Numbered from the stretch's first letter, positions 8,003 through 20,317 are shown. The stretch: DNA of 41,410 nt from Pluralibacter sp. (GCF_019237635.1 NZ_JAFAGS010000123.1:1-41410); one strand, 5' to 3'. Made by a program: numbers and translations. The notes: generated by a model from the letters alone, not told the origin.

Positions 8003-10818
8003 CAGGCAAACTTACGTTGTTCGCCGTCACCGGCGATGTTACTGACACAGCGTCCGCAGATCTCTGCGTGTTCCGCCACCTGGCCGACATCAGTGGTGTA
8101 ATGCCAGCAACGCGGGCATTTATCACCTTCGGCTTTGCTCAGCGCGACTTTCAGCCCTTTCAGCAGTTCGCTCTGTTGAGCGTCTGCCGTTGCGGCTGCA
8201 TAATCGGCCACTGTCGCCCCGGAGGTCAACAGGACAAATCGCAATTCGTCGCCCAGCGCCGTCAGCTTCGCCGCCAGCTCAGGTTCCGCGTACAGGGTCA
8301 CCGCCGCTTCCAGAGAACCGCCGACTTTCTTATCCGCACGCGCCTGCTCGATGACCTTGTTCACTTCGCCGCGCACTTTCAGCAGCTCGTCCCAGAAGGC
8401 ATCGTTCATGGCTTCGGTGCTGGAGAGATCGAACAGACCTTCGTACCACTCGCCGGTAAAGACGTACTTCTCACGGTCGCCCGGCAGGTAGCCCCAGATT
8501 TCATCAGCGGTGAAGGACATGATCGGTGCCATCCAGCGCACCAGCGCTTCTGCGATGTGGTACAGCGCAGTCTGGCAGCTGCGGCGCGCCACACTGTCCG
8601 CTTTCGCGGTGTACTGACGGTCTTTGATGATGTCGAGGTAGAACGAGCCCATTTCGATGGAGCAGAAGCGCATCAGGCGCTGCACCACTTCGTGGAAATC
8701 GTAAGAGTCGTACGCGTTAACGATATCGTCCTGCGCCGCTTTCGCGCAGCCTACCGCCCAGCGATCCAGAACCACCATCTCTTCCGGTTTCATCATGTCT
8801 TTTGCCGGATCGAAACCGTTCAGGTTCGCCAGCAGGAAGCGCGCGGTGTTACGGATACGACGATAGGCATCGGCAGCGCGTTTGAGGATCTCATCGGAGA
8901 CCGCCATCTCGCCGGTATAATCGGTAGACGCCACCCACAGACGCAGAATATCCGCGCCCAGTTTGTTCATCACATCCTGCGGAGAAACAGTGTTGCCGAT
9001 GGATTTGGACATCTTACGGCCCTGACCATCCACGGTGAAACCGTGAGTCAGTACCTGACGGTACGGCGCTTTACCCTTCATGGCGGTGGAGATCATCAGC
9101 GATGACATGAACCAGCCGCGGTGTTGGTCAGAGCCTTCCAGATACATGTCGGCAGCGTGACCGGCGAATTCCGGGCGCACGTCAACCACAGAGGAGTGAG
9201 TAGAACCGGAGTCGAACCACACGTCCAGGGTATCCGGCACTTTCTCGTAGTTGTCAGCGTCAGCGCCCAGGATGTCGCGGGAGTCGAGATCCCACCACGC
9301 CTGGATGCCGTCGGCTTCTACGCGCTTAGCCACTTCTTCCATCAGTTCCAGGGTGTTCGGATGCAGTTCCTGCGTCTCTTTATGCACGAACAGCGACATC
9401 GGCACGCCCCAGGTACGCTGACGGGAGATACACCAGTCAGGACGGTTGGCGACCATGGATTCGATACGCGCCTGGCCCCAGTCCGGGATCCACTGCACGC
9501 CTTTGATCTCGGAAAGCGACTGCGCGCGCAGGCCTTTCTGATCCATGCTGACGAACCACTGCGGCGTCGCACGGAAGATGATCGGCGATTTGTGACGCCA
9601 GCAGCACGGATAGCTGTGCTGCATTTTCTCAACGTTCAGCAACGCACCGCTGCTGCGCAGGATGTCAACGATGATGTCGTTCGCTTTGAAGACATTGATG
9701 CCGTCCAGCGCCGGGTAAGTACCTGGCAGGTACGCGCCGTCCGGGCCGACCGGGTTAGCAATTTCCAGACCGTATTTCAGGCTGATGCTGTAGTCGTCCG
9801 GACCGTGACCACCGGCGGTATGCACCGCACCGGTACCCGCATCCAGCGTGACGTGCTCGCCGAGGATCGCCGGCACATCGAAGCCCAGGAACGGGTGTTT
9901 GAAGCGCATCAGCTCCAGCGCATCGCCTTTTACGGTGCCCAGCACGCTATAGTCGCTGATGTTCGCGCGTTTCAGCACGCTTTCCACCAGATCTTTCGCC
10001 AGGATCACCGCCTGACCATCCACCTGCACCAGCGCGTATTCAAACTCACCGGACAGGGAGATCGCGCGGTTCGCTGGCAGCGTCCACGGCGTGGTGGTCC
10101 AGATAACCAGAGAGATCGGGCCATTCACCATCGACACGCCGAATTTGGCTTTCACCGCATCCTGATCCACCGCGTGGAACGCCACGTCGATAGACGGAGA
10201 GGTTTTGTCGTAATACTCCACTTCCGCTTCCGCCAGCGCAGAGCGGCAGTCCACACACCAGTGCACCGGCTTGGCGCCTTTATGCAGGTGGCCGTTGCCG
10301 ATGATTTTACCCAGCGCGCGGATAATGTTGGCTTCAGTTTTAAAGTCCATGGTCAGGTACGGGCGCGACCAGTCGCCCAGCACGCCCAGACGGATAAAGT
10401 CAGCACGCTGACCGTCAACCTGAGTGGCGGCGTATTCGCGGCATTTCGCACGGAACTCGGCGGCGGTGAACTTCTCGCCCGGCTTACCGAACTCCTGCTC
10501 CACTTTCAGCTCAATAGGCAGACCGTGGCAGTCCCAGCCCGGAACGTAAGGCGAGTCATATCCCGCGAGTCCTTTGGACTTCACGATAATGTCTTTGAGA
10601 ATTTTGTTAACAGAGTGACCAATATGAATGCTGCCATTCGCATAAGGAGGGCCATCATGCAGAATGAACGTTTTCTTGCCTTTTTTGGCTGCACGAATGA
10701 TGCCGTACAGGTCATCATCAGTCCAACGCGCCAGCATTCCCGGTTCGCGTTTGGCGAGATCGCCACGCATCGGGAACCCTGTTTCCGGCAAATTCAGGGT
10801 TGATTTATAGTCACTCAT
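8002..10818 (-). CDS. ileS: Isoleucine-tRNA ligase
   Basis: IleRS charges tRNA-Ile and edits mischarged valine. It has 938 residues, the same as E. coli. The class I signature HIGH is at residues 65-68 ([18 protein letters not shown]) and KMSKS is near 602-606 ([13 protein letters not shown]). The connective peptide between them holds the editing domain with the [13 protein letters not shown] and [16 protein letters not shown] motifs. The C-terminal zinc-binding cysteines are in [11 protein letters not shown] and ICGRCVSNI. It is the second gene of the ribF operon, 43 bases after ribF, and overlaps lspA by one base. Confidence 0.98.
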   Translation of the reverse strand: MSDYKSTLNLPETGFPMRGDLAKREPGMLARWTDDDLYGIIRAAKKGKKTFILHDGPPYANGSIHIGHSVNKILKDIIVKSKGLAGYDSPYVPGWDCHGLPIELKVEQEFGKPGEKFTAAEFRAKCREYAATQVDGQRADFIRLGVLGDWSRPYLTMDFKTEANIIRALGKIIGNGHLHKGAKPVHWCVDCRSALAEAEVEYYDKTSPSIDVAFHAVDQDAVKAKFGVSMVNGPISLVIWTTTPWTLPANRAISLSGEFEYALVQVDGQAVILAKDLVESVLKRANISDYSVLGTVKGDALELMRFKHPFLGFDVPAILGEHVTLDAGTGAVHTAGGHGPDDYSISLKYGLEIANPVGPDGAYLPGTYPALDGINVFKANDIIVDILRSSGALLNVEKMQHSYPCCWRHKSPIIFRATPQWFVSMDQKGLRAQSLSEIKGVQWIPDWGQARIESMVANRPDWCISRQRTWGVPMSLFVHKETQELHPNTLELMEEVAKRVEADGIQAWWDLDSRDILGADADNYEKVPDTLDVWFDSGSTHSSVVDVRPEFAGHAADMYLEGSDQHRGWFMSSLMISTAMKGKAPYRQVLTHGFTVDGQGRKMSKSIGNTVSPQDVMNKLGADILRLWVASTDYTGEMAVSDEILKRAADAYRRIRNTARFLLANLNGFDPAKDMMKPEEMVVLDRWAVGCAKAAQDDIVNAYDSYDFHEVVQRLMRFCSIEMGSFYLDIIKDRQYTAKADSVARRSCQTALYHIAEALVRWMAPIMSFTADEIWGYLPGDREKYVFTGEWYEGLFDLSSTEAMNDAFWDELLKVRGEVNKVIEQARADKKVGGSLEAAVTLYAEPELAAKLTALGDELRFVLLTSGATVADYAAATADAQQSELLKGLKVALSKAEGDKCPRCWHYTTDVGQVAEHAEICGRCVSNIAGDGEQRKFA

Positions 10819-10861
10819 CAGATTCTCGGTTCCGTATTTCGGTTTGATTACATAACCGGCC

Positions 10862-11800
10862 TCAGGCCGGTTTTGCTAGCCCAAAAAATTCGCGGGCTGT
10901 TAACTCATCACGCGCGATTTGCGCTTTCAGTTCATCCAGCGAGGCAAATCGCTGCTCGTTGCGTATCTTTTTACGCAGTATCACATCTATATGGCGACCA
11001 TAGAGGTCCATTACAACATCCAGTAAATGCACTTCCAGCTGCTGGCGCACGCCCGCCACCGTCGGACGGGTACCGATGTTGGCAACGCCGGGTAAAGGTG
11101 TGTCGCCCAGTCCTGTAACTTCTACCGCATAGACCCCTTTGACCGGGGAAACCTGACGACGCAGCGGTAAATTCGCCGTCGGGAAACCTATGGTGCGCCC
11201 GAGTTCATCACCGTGAACCACGCGCCCCGAAATCGTGAATGGATGCCCGAGCAGCGTTTGCGCAAGCCCGAGATCGTCATTTGCCAGCGCCTGGCGAATC
11301 GCGGTGCTGCTGATGCGCATTCCGCCTTCGCAGAAGGTTTGCGTGCTGGTCACGTCAAAACCAAACTCCGCGCCCGCTTTCTGTAATAACAAGAAATCCC
11401 CTTCGCGACCAGCGCCAAAGCGGAAATCATCACCGATCGCCAGATACTGAACGCCAAGGCGCTTCACCAGCAGTTCGCCGATAAACGCCTGCGCCGTGAA
11501 TGCCGCAAAGCGACGGTCGAAACGAACGCACAGGACGTAATCTACACCGCTCTCGGCCAGGTAGCGCAGCTTTTCGCGCAGGCGCGTCAGCCTGGCAGGG
11601 GCCTTATCCACGGCAAAAAGCTCAAGCGGCTGCGGTTCAAAAATCATGACCACAACCGGTAAGCCCCGCTCGCGACCTTCCACATGCAAACGCTGCAGCA
11701 ATGCCTGATGTCCACGATGCACGCCGTCGAAATTACCAATGGTCAATACGCACCCATGCGGCGCCTGACCAAGATTATGTATGCCGCGTATCAGCTTCAT
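10862..11800 (-). CDS. ribF: Bifunctional riboflavin kinase / FAD synthetase
   Basis: RibF phosphorylates riboflavin to FMN and adenylylates FMN to FAD. The 312-residue product has an N-terminal nucleotidyltransferase domain ([17 protein letters not shown], a GxxGxxH-type motif at about residues 20-36). The C-terminal flavokinase domain follows ([21 protein letters not shown], about residues 195-240). It is first in the ribF-ileS-lspA-fkpB-ispH unit and is divergent from rpsT across a 328-base gap. Confidence 0.96.
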   Translation of the reverse strand: MKLIRGIHNLGQAPHGCVLTIGNFDGVHRGHQALLQRLHVEGRERGLPVVVMIFEPQPLELFAVDKAPARLTRLREKLRYLAESGVDYVLCVRFDRRFAAFTAQAFIGELLVKRLGVQYLAIGDDFRFGAGREGDFLLLQKAGAEFGFDVTSTQTFCEGGMRISSTAIRQALANDDLGLAQTLLGHPFTISGRVVHGDELGRTIGFPTANLPLRRQVSPVKGVYAVEVTGLGDTPLPGVANIGTRPTVAGVRQQLEVHLLDVVMDLYGRHIDVILRKKIRNEQRFASLDELKAQIARDELTAREFFGLAKPA

Positions 11801-12392
<592 letters not shown>

Positions 12393-12415
12393 TCGCCTGT
12401 CTGTTGTCGCTTTGT

Positions 12416-12442
12416 AAAAAAACCCGCTTCTGCGGGTTTTTT
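12416..12442 (+). terminator. rpsT terminator, probably bidirectional with nhaR
   Basis: The A-tract/CCCGC, loop TTCT, GCGGG/TTTTTT hairpin follows rpsT by about 25 bases. Because it has an A-run on the left, it also reads as a terminator for nhaR from the opposite strand. Confidence 0.9.
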
Positions 12443-12460
12443 CATGTCTTCCGTTTGCCT

Positions 12461-13360
12461 CTAGCCTAACGGCAAGGTGAACAGCGCGGAGTAATCGCGA
12501 TTGCAGATGCGCTGCACGGCCGGATGCTGAATCATCCGCTCGGCGAAAATCGCGTGATACTCCTCCATCACGTTCTCCACCCGGCCAATCTCAACGATAT
12601 GGTCATCCGCATAGAAATCGTGCGCATACAGCGTCGGCGCGACAAAAATCGCGTTATGCGCGGCGCCAAAGGCTTTCATCAGCGCGGCATCGTCAAACTC
12701 GCCCAGAATTTCGACCTGCAATCCCTGCGAGTTTATCCAGTTAAGCAGTTTGCGGCCCAGCATCGAACGACGACCCGGAATCAGCAGGCGGCGTTCCTCC
12801 AGACAGGCGGGAAACGGTTTCTGCGGCAGCGGCGCCATACACCAGAAGCTGACGCCGCACTCGCCGATCTTGACCGAAAACAGCCCTTCCTGCTGCGTGG
12901 AGTCGATGGGACAGTCGGAGATAATCATATCGAGCTTGTGCTGGCTGAGTTGTTCAAGCAGCATCTCGTGCGTTGACTCAAAGCAGCGCAAATGGATTTG
13001 CTCATCCTCGACGACGGCCGCGTCCAGCACACCGCTCACCAGACGTTTTGATAACGCATCCGCAACCCCGACATCAAACAGCAGGTTGGACTCTTTGCGA
13101 TAGTTGATGATATCGAGCATTTCCTGGCTCAGGGTGAACATCTTATCGGCGTAGCGGAACACCAACTCGCCAAGCTCGCTTGGCTCAAGCCCTCGTCCCT
13201 TACGCTTAAAAAGCTTTCCCTGCAGCCGCTCTTCCAGGGCTTTAATTTGCCCGGTAATCGTCTGCGGCGTCAGGTACAGCGCTTCTGCAGCGCCCACGAC
13301 CGACCCCTCTTTGTAGACGTGCCAGAAGTAATACAGGTGATTGTAATTAATATGCGACAT
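12461..13360 (-). CDS. nhaR: Transcriptional activator NhaR (LysR family)
   Basis: NhaR is a sodium-responsive LysR-type regulator that activates nhaA. The 299-residue product has the N-terminal winged helix ([22 protein letters not shown]...[17 protein letters not shown], residues 4-45). The effector-binding domain makes up the remainder, and the length is two residues short of E. coli. It lies 60 bases downstream of nhaA on the same strand, so the two are probably co-transcribed. GGGAGAGAAG precedes the ATG. Confidence 0.96.
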   Translation of the reverse strand: MSHINYNHLYYFWHVYKEGSVVGAAEALYLTPQTITGQIKALEERLQGKLFKRKGRGLEPSELGELVFRYADKMFTLSQEMLDIINYRKESNLLFDVGVADALSKRLVSGVLDAAVVEDEQIHLRCFESTHEMLLEQLSQHKLDMIISDCPIDSTQQEGLFSVKIGECGVSFWCMAPLPQKPFPACLEERRLLIPGRRSMLGRKLLNWINSQGLQVEILGEFDDAALMKAFGAAHNAIFVAPTLYAHDFYADDHIVEIGRVENVMEEYHAIFAERMIQHPAVQRICNRDYSALFTLPLG

Positions 13361-13420
13361 GCACTTCTCTCCCTGAGTCTTTGCAAAAATGGCCGCCTGT
13401 CGGCGACCATTCGTATCCTG

Positions 13421-14596
13421 TTATTCAGCGTAAGCGGAACCGCTATTCCGTGACCGGAGTAAACTATACCCGGTAACCGCAGCCAGAAGCGAGCCTATCA
13501 GAATACCCAGTTTAGCCCATGTAATAAGCTGCGGGTCCATGTCGCCAAACGCCAGCGTTGAGATGAAAATCGACATGGTAAACCCGATGCCGCAGAGCAC
13601 GCTGACGGCGAAAATCTGCCTGCCGGTCGTATCCTGAGGAAGCGTCGCCAGCTTCAACCGTACGGCCAGCCAGCAGAACAGGCCAATGCCTAACGGCTTA
13701 CCGATAAACAGCCCGGCGATAATGCCCAGCGGCAGCAGCGACGTCAGACTTTCCAGCGTGACGCCCGCAAGCGACACCCCCGCATTAGCGAAAGCGAACA
13801 GCGGCAGAATCAAAAACGCCACCCACGGATGCAGCACGTGTTCAAGCTCACCGGCCGGGGAATGCCCCTCTTTCTCTTTCAGCGGAATAAAGAAGCCAAC
13901 GATAACGCCCGCAAGCGTTGCGTGAACGCCCGACTTCAGCACCGCGGTCCACAATATCGCGCCCACCAGGATATACACCCCGGTCCGACGCACATTGCAC
14001 AGGTTGAGCAGAGCCAGCACGGCAATCGCCACGCCCGCCACGCCCAGCGACAGAACCGACAAATCGCTGGTGTAAAACAGCGCAATGATAATAATGGCGC
14101 CCAAATCGTCGATGATAGCCAGCGCCATCAGGAAGATTTTCAGCGTCAGCGGCACGCGGTTACCCAGCAGCGCCAGCACCCCGAGGGCGAAGGCGATATC
14201 GGTCGCCGCCGGGATGGCCCATCCCTGGCGCGTAATCGGATCCTGGTAGTTGAACGCCAGATAAAGAAGCGCCGGTACGACCATCCCGCCGATGGCGGCG
14301 ATCACCGGAAATGCGGCCTGCTGGCGGGACGCCAGCGAACCCAGCACCAGTTCGCGCTTCACCTCAAGGCCAACCAGCAGGAAAAACACCGCCATGAGCG
14401 CATCGTTAATCCACAGCAGCATGTTCTTGTTGATCTCAAGCGGCCCGACCTTGAGCTGCACCGGCGTAGAAAGAAATGCCTGGTACAGGTGGCTGGTGAG
14501 TCCTGAGTTGGCCAGCAGCATCGCCAGCGCCGCGGCGATGATGAGAACGATGCCCCCGGAAGCGTCGCCGTTAAAGAAGCGTTGCAGATGTTTCAC
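13421..14596 (-). CDS. nhaA: Na+/H+ antiporter NhaA
   Basis: NhaA expels sodium or lithium in exchange for protons at alkaline pH and sits in the inner membrane with about twelve hydrophobic segments. The paired aspartates of the ion-binding site fall exactly at residues 163-164 (LAIIDDLGA). The conserved [17 protein letters not shown] run (Asp133) and FFIPLK are also present. The product has 391 residues against 388 in E. coli, the difference lying in the C-terminal tail. Divergence is greatest at the N-terminal loop, as usual in this family. NhaR lies downstream. Confidence 0.96.
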   Translation of the reverse strand: MKHLQRFFNGDASGGIVLIIAAALAMLLANSGLTSHLYQAFLSTPVQLKVGPLEINKNMLLWINDALMAVFFLLVGLEVKRELVLGSLASRQQAAFPVIAAIGGMVVPALLYLAFNYQDPITRQGWAIPAATDIAFALGVLALLGNRVPLTLKIFLMALAIIDDLGAIIIIALFYTSDLSVLSLGVAGVAIAVLALLNLCNVRRTGVYILVGAILWTAVLKSGVHATLAGVIVGFFIPLKEKEGHSPAGELEHVLHPWVAFLILPLFAFANAGVSLAGVTLESLTSLLPLGIIAGLFIGKPLGIGLFCWLAVRLKLATLPQDTTGRQIFAVSVLCGIGFTMSIFISTLAFGDMDPQLITWAKLGILIGSLLAAVTGYSLLRSRNSGSAYAE

Positions 14597-14715
14597 TTTT
14601 ACTCTCTCTATTCATCTTATTATTCGATTAAACCATATTAACCCCAATAAACACTCGTTAAAATAAGGTTATTTAGCCATTAACACTCGATTTTAACGAA
14701 TTATTCCGATCGCAT

Positions 14716-14745
14716 AAAAAAAACCCGGGACGAGCCCGGGCTTTT
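14716..14745 (-). terminator. Intrinsic terminator of dnaKJ
   Basis: On the minus strand a CCCGGG / CCCGGG stem extended by GU and AU pairs is followed by an unbroken T-run. It lies about 25 bases beyond the dnaJ stop. Confidence 0.85.
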
Positions 14746-14768
14746 GCGGTTACGGCGGATAAGCACCC

Positions 14769-15902
14769 TTAGCGGGTCAAATCATCAAAGAATTTTTTCA
14801 CGCCGTCGAAAAAGCTTTTTGAACGCGGGCTGTTTTTCTCCCCCGTTGGGCCGCCAAAACTTTCCTGCAGCTCTTTTAGCAGCTGCTTCTGTTTCTCGTT
14901 CAGGCCAACCGGCGTTTCCACCACCACGCGGCACAGCAGGTCGCCCTGCGCGCCGCCACGGACGGATTTTACCCCTTTGCCGCGCATGCGGAACAGCTTG
15001 CCGGTCTGGGTTTCGCCAGGCACTTTCAGATTCACGCGACCGTCGAGGGTCGGCACTTCGATTTCGCCGCCCAGCGCCGCCATGGCGAAGTTGATCGGCA
15101 CTTCGCAATACAGGTTATTGCCTTCACGCTCGAAGATGGCGTGCTGCTTCACCTGGACCTGAACGTACAGATCGCCTGCCGGCGCGCCGTGCTCGCCCGC
15201 TTCGCCTTCGCCGGCCAGACGAATGCGATCGCCGGTATCCACGCCCGCCGGGATTTTAACCGACAGGGTTTTGGTCTTCTCGACGCGACCGTGACCGTGA
15301 CACTTATTGCACGGATCTTTAATCAGCGTACCGCGGCCCTGACAGTGCGGACAGGTCTGCTGTACGGCAAAAAAGCCCTGACGCATCTGCACCTGGCCGG
15401 AACCGTGACAGGTCGGACAGGTCTGCGGCTGGGTTCCGGATTTTGCGCCGCTGCCGTGGCAAACGTCGCACTCTTCCAGCGTCGGAATGCGGATCTCTTT
15501 GGTGACGCCACGAACGGCCTCTTCCAGGGTAAGATCCATGTTATAGCGCAAATCGGCGCCGCGTGCCGCGCGCTGACGCCCGCGTCCACCGCCAAAGATA
15601 TCGCCAAACACGTCGCCAAAGATATCGCTGAAGTCCGCGCCGCCGCCGCCAAATCCGCCGCCGCCCATGCCGCCTTGTTCAAACGCGGCGTGGCCGTACT
15701 GATCGTAGGCCGCGCGCTTTTGCGCATCGGTCAGGATCTCATAGGCTTCCTTGATCTCTTTGAACTTGGCTTCGGCCTCTTTGTCACCCTGATTGCGGTC
15801 CGGGTGGAACTTCATCGCCAGGCGCTTGTAAGCCTTTTTGATTTCACGCTCTTCCGCTGTTTTGGAAACGCCCAAAATCTCGTAATAGTCTTTCTTCGCC
15901 AT
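14769..15902 (-). CDS. dnaJ: Chaperone protein DnaJ (Hsp40)
   Basis: DnaJ delivers unfolded clients to DnaK and stimulates its ATPase. The 377-residue product has the J domain with HPD at residues 33-35. A Gly/Phe-rich linker follows ([15 protein letters not shown], about 76-92). Four CxxCxGxG zinc-finger repeats lie between about 144 and 207 ([32 protein letters not shown]). The substrate-binding and dimerisation domains complete the protein. It is co-transcribed with dnaK, 89 bases downstream. Confidence 0.98.
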   Translation of the reverse strand: MAKKDYYEILGVSKTAEEREIKKAYKRLAMKFHPDRNQGDKEAEAKFKEIKEAYEILTDAQKRAAYDQYGHAAFEQGGMGGGGFGGGGADFSDIFGDVFGDIFGGGRGRQRAARGADLRYNMDLTLEEAVRGVTKEIRIPTLEECDVCHGSGAKSGTQPQTCPTCHGSGQVQMRQGFFAVQQTCPHCQGRGTLIKDPCNKCHGHGRVEKTKTLSVKIPAGVDTGDRIRLAGEGEAGEHGAPAGDLYVQVQVKQHAIFEREGNNLYCEVPINFAMAALGGEIEVPTLDGRVNLKVPGETQTGKLFRMRGKGVKSVRGGAQGDLLCRVVVETPVGLNEKQKQLLKELQESFGGPTGEKNSPRSKSFFDGVKKFFDDLTR

Positions 15903-15991
15903 CTCTTTTAATAGCCCTTAACATGCGAGCACGGGCGTAGAGGTAAAAACCCCGACGCCCGTGCCAGTCTAATTACCCTGCATCAGGGCGA

Positions 15992-17908
15992 TTATTTTTT
16001 ATCTTTGACTTCTTCGAACTCCGCGTCGACAACATCGTCGTCTTTCGCGTTGTTCGCGGAAGCATCAGCGCCGCCCGCCTGCTGCTGGGCATGCTGCTGT
16101 TGAGCAATTTCCAGCAGTTTCTGGGAAGCCTGCGCCAGCGCCTGCATTTTCGCTTCGATATCCGCTTTGTCTTCGCCTTTCAAAGACGCTTCCAGCGCGG
16201 TCAGCGCAGACTCGATCGCGGTTTTGTCGTCAGCCGGCAGTTTATCGCCTGCTTCTTCAACCTGCTTGCGAGTGCTGTGCAGCAGATGGTCGCCCTGGTT
16301 GCGGGTCTGCACCAACTCTTCGAACTTACGGTCAGACTCAGCGTTTGCTTCCGCTTCGCGAACCATTTTCTGGATCTCTTCTTCGTTCAGACCAGAAGAG
16401 GCCTTGATGGTTATCTTCTGCTCTTTACCGCTGTTTTTGTCTTTCGCGGACACGTGCAGGATACCGTCAGCGTCGATATCGAAGGTCACTTCGATCTGCG
16501 GCATGCCGCGCGGTGCCGGGCTGATACCATCCAGGTTGAACTGACCCAGAGATTTGTTATCGCCAGAACGTTTACGCTCACCCTGCAGCACATGGATGGT
16601 TACCGCAGACTGGTTGTCTTCAGCGGTAGAGAACACCTGGCTGTGCTTGGTCGGGATGGTGGTGTTTTTGTTGATGAGCGCCGTCATCACACCGCCCATG
16701 GTTTCGATACCCAGAGACAGCGGGGTCACGTCCAGCAGCAGAACGTCCTTCACATCACCGGTCAGTACGCCGCCCTGAACCGCAGCGCCGATAGCGACCG
16801 CTTCGTCCGGGTTCACGTCTTTACGCGGTTCTTTACCGAAGAACTCGGCCACTTTCTTCTGCACCATCGGCATACGGGTCTGGCCGCCGACCAGGATCAC
16901 GTCCTGAACGTCAGAAACAGACAGACCAGCGTCCTGCAGAGCGACTTTCAGCGGCTCGATGGAACGGTTCACCAGGTCTTCAACCAGGCTTTCCAGTTTC
17001 GCGCGAGTCACTTTAATATTCATGTGTTTCGGACCGGTTGCGTCTGCGGTGATGTACGGCAGGTTCACGTCGGTCTGCTGAGCGGAAGACAGTTCGATCT
17101 TCGCTTTCTCAGCGGCTTCTTTCAGGCGCTGCATCGCCAGCGGGTCGTTACGCAGGTCGATGCCCTGATCTTTCTTGAACTCGTCAACGAGGTAGTTGAT
17201 CAGACGCGTATCGAAGTCTTCGCCGCCCAGGTGGGTATCACCATTGGTTGCCAGAACTTCGAAGGTTTTCTCGCCGTCAACTTCATCGATTTCGATAATA
17301 GAGATATCGAAGGTACCGCCACCGAGGTCATAGACCGCGATAGTACGGTTGCCGACTTCTTTGTCCAGACCGTAAGCCAGCGCAGCGGCTGTCGGTTCGT
17401 TGATGATACGTTTGACTTCCAGACCGGCGATACGGCCAGCGTCTTTGGTTGCCTGACGCTGAGCATCGTTGAAGTATGCCGGTACGGTGATAACGGCTTC
17501 AGTTACCGGCTCACCCAGGTAATCCTCAGCGGTTTTCTTCATTTTTTTCAGCACTTCGGCAGAGATCTGCGGCGGTGCCATTTTCTGACCTTTAACGTCC
17601 AGCCAGGCGTCGCCGTTATCCGCGCCTATAATTTTGTACGGCATAATGGATACATCGCGCTGAACTTCTTCGTCCTTGAAGCGGCGGCCAATCAGGCGTT
17701 TGATCGCAAACAGGGTGTTTTGCGGGTTTGTCACTGCCTGACGTTTAGCCGGCTGACCAACCAGAGTTTCACCATCCTGGGTATAAGCAATGATAGAAGG
17801 CGTGGTGCGATCGCCCTCGGCATTCTCCAGCACACGTGCAGTAGTGCCATCCATAATCGCTACACAAGAGTTGGTAGTACCCAGGTCGATACCAATAATT
17901 TTACCCAT
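15992..17908 (-). CDS. dnaK: Chaperone protein DnaK (Hsp70)
   Basis: DnaK is the main cytosolic Hsp70, which folds and protects proteins and controls sigma32. The 638-residue length equals E. coli. The nucleotide-binding domain opens [12 protein letters not shown] and contains [13 protein letters not shown] with the autophosphorylated Thr near 199. The conserved linker [15 protein letters not shown] near residue 390 leads into the substrate-binding domain. The acidic tail ends EFEEVKDKK, carrying the GrpE/DnaJ-type EEVD-like terminus of bacterial DnaK. It heads dnaKJ behind a heat-shock promoter. Confidence 0.99.
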   Translation of the reverse strand: MGKIIGIDLGTTNSCVAIMDGTTARVLENAEGDRTTPSIIAYTQDGETLVGQPAKRQAVTNPQNTLFAIKRLIGRRFKDEEVQRDVSIMPYKIIGADNGDAWLDVKGQKMAPPQISAEVLKKMKKTAEDYLGEPVTEAVITVPAYFNDAQRQATKDAGRIAGLEVKRIINEPTAAALAYGLDKEVGNRTIAVYDLGGGTFDISIIEIDEVDGEKTFEVLATNGDTHLGGEDFDTRLINYLVDEFKKDQGIDLRNDPLAMQRLKEAAEKAKIELSSAQQTDVNLPYITADATGPKHMNIKVTRAKLESLVEDLVNRSIEPLKVALQDAGLSVSDVQDVILVGGQTRMPMVQKKVAEFFGKEPRKDVNPDEAVAIGAAVQGGVLTGDVKDVLLLDVTPLSLGIETMGGVMTALINKNTTIPTKHSQVFSTAEDNQSAVTIHVLQGERKRSGDNKSLGQFNLDGISPAPRGMPQIEVTFDIDADGILHVSAKDKNSGKEQKITIKASSGLNEEEIQKMVREAEANAESDRKFEELVQTRNQGDHLLHSTRKQVEEAGDKLPADDKTAIESALTALEASLKGEDKADIEAKMQALAQASQKLLEIAQQQHAQQQAGGADASANNAKDDDVVDAEFEEVKDKK

Positions 17909-18263
17909 CTAAACGTCTCCACTAAAAATTCGTCATCATGTGGTTGTGAACCTGTAATAAGGGCGAAACGTGCGGTTTCAAGCTCCCTGAATCGTTTTTT
18001 TCCAGGCTCACCACTGCGGTTGGTTACAAGATGGGGTCGCAATAACGCCCATCAAGGGGCAGGGCAAAAAAAATTTTGCTCTTTTTTCGCTAAGCCTCTA
18101 AATCCCCAGCCGCGTCAAGCCAGGCAGATGTGTAAAAAATGTCTATTCTCCCTGCTTTGATCATAGACAGCCTAATTTGTCACGATTATGATTCCGCGCC
18201 CCGCCATTTCTAAGCGGCTGTGGGAAACATATTTAACCCTTTAAATGATGATTTTGAGGAATT
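17909..18263. other. dnaK / satP divergent intergenic region
   Basis: This 355-base gap holds the dnaK heat-shock promoter at 18029-18059. It presumably also holds further dnaK promoters and the satP promoter. A GAGGAAT ribosome site for satP ends it. I see no gene inside. The K-12 genes yaaW and yaaI, which lie between dnaK and satP there, are absent. Confidence 0.7.
18029..18059 (-). promoter_or_regulatory. dnaKJ heat-shock (sigma32) promoter
   Basis: Reading the minus strand, CCCTTGAT (18058-18051) is followed after 14 bases by CCCCATCT (18036-18029). These are the sigma32 -35 (CTTGAAA-like) and -10 (CCCCATnT) boxes. The block resembles the E. coli dnaK P1 promoter and is about 120 bases upstream of the dnaK start. 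Confidence 0.88.
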
Positions 18264-18830
18264 ATGGGCAACACTACGTTGGCTAATCCGGCTCCGCTGG
18301 GCTTAATGGGCTTCGGCATGACGACTATCCTGCTGAACCTGCATAACATCGGGCTGTTCCCGCTTGATGGCATTATCCTGGCGATGGGTATTTTTTACGG
18401 CGGTATCGCACAGATCTTTGCAGGCCTGCTGGAATACAAGAAAGGCAATACCTTCGGTGTCACCGCCTTTACCTCTTATGGTTCTTTCTGGCTGACGCTG
18501 GTCGCTATCCTCCTGATGCCGAAAATGGGCCTGGCAGACGCGGCAAATCCGCACTTCCTGGGCGTCTACCTGGGCCTGTGGGGCGTCTTCACGCTGTTTA
18601 TGTTCTTCGGCACGCTGAAGGGTAACCGCGCGCTGCAGTTCGTCTTCCTGAGCCTGACCGTCCTGTTCGCCCTGCTGGCGATAGGTCATCTGGCGGATAG
18701 CGAAGGCATCGTACACGTTGCAGGCTGGATCGGTCTGGTTTGCGGCGCCAGCGCTATTTACCTGGCAATGGGTGAAGTGCTGAACGAGCAGTTTGGCCGC
18801 ACCGTGCTGCCGATTGGTGAAAAACACTAA
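18264..18830 (+). CDS. satP: Acetate/succinate:proton symporter SatP
   Basis: SatP (YaaH) is a six-segment inner membrane transporter of the AceTr (GPR1/FUN34/YaaH) family that takes up acetate and succinate with protons. The 188-residue product has the family signature NPAPLGLMGFGMTT at residues 8-21 and six hydrophobic stretches. Its length equals E. coli. A GAGGAAT ribosome site precedes the ATG. The gene stands alone, facing away from dnaK, with a hairpin terminator directly downstream. Confidence 0.95.
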   Translation: MGNTTLANPAPLGLMGFGMTTILLNLHNIGLFPLDGIILAMGIFYGGIAQIFAGLLEYKKGNTFGVTAFTSYGSFWLTLVAILLMPKMGLADAANPHFLGVYLGLWGVFTLFMFFGTLKGNRALQFVFLSLTVLFALLAIGHLADSEGIVHVAGWIGLVCGASAIYLAMGEVLNEQFGRTVLPIGEKH

Positions 18831-18841
18831 GCGTTTTTTCT

Positions 18842-18870
18842 TTCGTGCCCGCCCGCGGGCACGAATTTTC
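18842..18870 (+). terminator. satP terminator
   Basis: A perfect 10-base stem (18842-18851 paired with 18856-18865, loop CCCG) is followed by TTTTC. It begins 12 bases after the satP stop. Confidence 0.8.
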
Positions 18871-18901
18871 TGTCTCTTCCCTGCCGTCTGCTTCCCTGGC
18901 A

Positions 18902-20200
18902 TCACGCCGTTATTTGTTCCTGCGTCTTAATCAGTCCCTGCGTTTTATGCAGCCACAACCCCAGCAACAACCCGACCAGCGACAAAGCCGCGACGTACCA
19001 GGCGGGCGCCATCGGCGAGACGCTCATCAGCAGCGTCACCGCAATCGGCGTCAACCCGCCGAAAATGGCATAGGAGACGTTATAGGAGAAGGAGATGCCG
19101 GTAAAACGCACCGCCGCCGGAAACGCCCGCACCATCACATACGGCACGGCCCCCACCACACCGACGCACAGCCCGACCAGGCCATACAAAGGGAACAGGT
19201 ATTCAGGATACGCACCGACAAGATGGTAGAAAGCCCAGCTTGAGGCCGCCAGCAGCAGGCTGCCGATGATAAACGTCCGGCTGGCGCCGTATTTATCCGC
19301 CGCCATCCCGGCAATCAGGCAGCCAAAACACAGCATGATCGTTGCGATGCTGTTGGCCTGCAGCGTCAGCGCTGGCGGTAAGCCATACTGCTTTTGCAGC
19401 CATACCGGCGACATCAGGATCACGACCACAATGCCCGCAGACAGCAGCCAGGTCAGCAGCATCGACACCACTACGGCACGCTGATGCTTAAGCACAACCG
19501 CTTTCACCGGCAGCTCCTGCGCCAGCGCTTTGCGTTGCTGCATTTCGAGGAACACCGGCGTTTCCTGCAGCCAGCGGCGCAGGTACATGGCCAGCAGGCC
19601 AAACGCGCCGCCCAACAGGAACGGAATACGCCAGCCGCCGTCGTGAATCGCCTGCGGTGTCAGGCTGGTATTGATAAGCGTCGCCACCACCGAGCCGAGC
19701 AGAATGCCCACCGTTAGCCCCGCCGTCAGCGTACCGCAGGCAATACCGACCCGCCGCGCAGGCACATGCTCCGCCACGAAGACCCAGGCGCCAGGCACTT
19801 CGCCGCCGATGGCGGCCCCCTGGAGAATACGCATCAGTAGCAGCAGCAGCGGCGCCGCAAGACCGACAGAGGCGTACACCGGCAGCAGCCCCATTGCCAG
19901 CGTCGGTACCGCCATCAACAGAATACTCAGGGTAAACATCTTCTTACGGCCCACAAGATCGCCAAAGTGGGCCATGATAATGCCGCCAAGCGGGCGCGCC
20001 AGATAGCCCGCGGCGAAGATGCCGAACGTCTGCACCTGGCGCAGCCATTCCGGAATATCCGCCGGGAAGAAAAGCTCGCCGACGACCGCGGCGAAGAAGA
20101 CGAAGATGATGAAATCATAAAACTCCAGCGCGCCGCCTAATGCCGCGAGCGTCAGCGTTTTATAATCCTGTCGGTTCAGAGGTCGGGAAGAGTGTGACAT
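18902..20200 (-). CDS. MFS transporter, metabolite:H+ symporter (MHS) type
   Basis: The ATG at 20200 (MSHSSRPLNRQDYKTL) gives 432 residues with about twelve hydrophobic segments. Upstream in-frame ATGs add charged residues without a better ribosome site. The start is therefore not certain. The first segment LGGALEFYDFIIFVFFAA and the loop GGIIMAHFGDLVGRKKMF (a GxxxDxxGRKK-type MFS motif A) place it in the MHS branch, whose members carry organic acids, proline or betaine. MRILQGAAIGGEVPGAW is also typical. The substrate cannot be told from sequence. It lies between convergent satP and upstream mog. K-12 has no such gene here, so it is an accessory gene of this lineage. Confidence 0.8.
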   Translation of the reverse strand: MSHSSRPLNRQDYKTLTLAALGGALEFYDFIIFVFFAAVVGELFFPADIPEWLRQVQTFGIFAAGYLARPLGGIIMAHFGDLVGRKKMFTLSILLMAVPTLAMGLLPVYASVGLAAPLLLLLMRILQGAAIGGEVPGAWVFVAEHVPARRVGIACGTLTAGLTVGILLGSVVATLINTSLTPQAIHDGGWRIPFLLGGAFGLLAMYLRRWLQETPVFLEMQQRKALAQELPVKAVVLKHQRAVVVSMLLTWLLSAGIVVVILMSPVWLQKQYGLPPALTLQANSIATIMLCFGCLIAGMAADKYGASRTFIIGSLLLAASSWAFYHLVGAYPEYLFPLYGLVGLCVGVVGAVPYVMVRAFPAAVRFTGISFSYNVSYAIFGGLTPIAVTLLMSVSPMAPAWYVAALSLVGLLLGLWLHKTQGLIKTQEQITA

Positions 20201-20317
20201 AACGGATCGCTTGTTTTGTTTTGTTTGGTTTACATGCATCGTAAAGAAAAAATTACCATACCGTAAATCACGCCACAAACGACCGGAAAAACAGGTTATG
20301 TCACAAATCCGCCATCT

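Noticed and set aside
9121-10803. 560-codon open frame opposite ileS
   Set aside because: Antisense shadow of ileS with low-complexity Arg/Val/His composition. No domain is recognisable.
16091-18160. 689-codon open frame opposite dnaK
   Set aside because: Long antisense frames over dnaK are a known codon-bias artefact. The product is Phe/Arg/Gln-rich with no recognisable domain or ribosome site.
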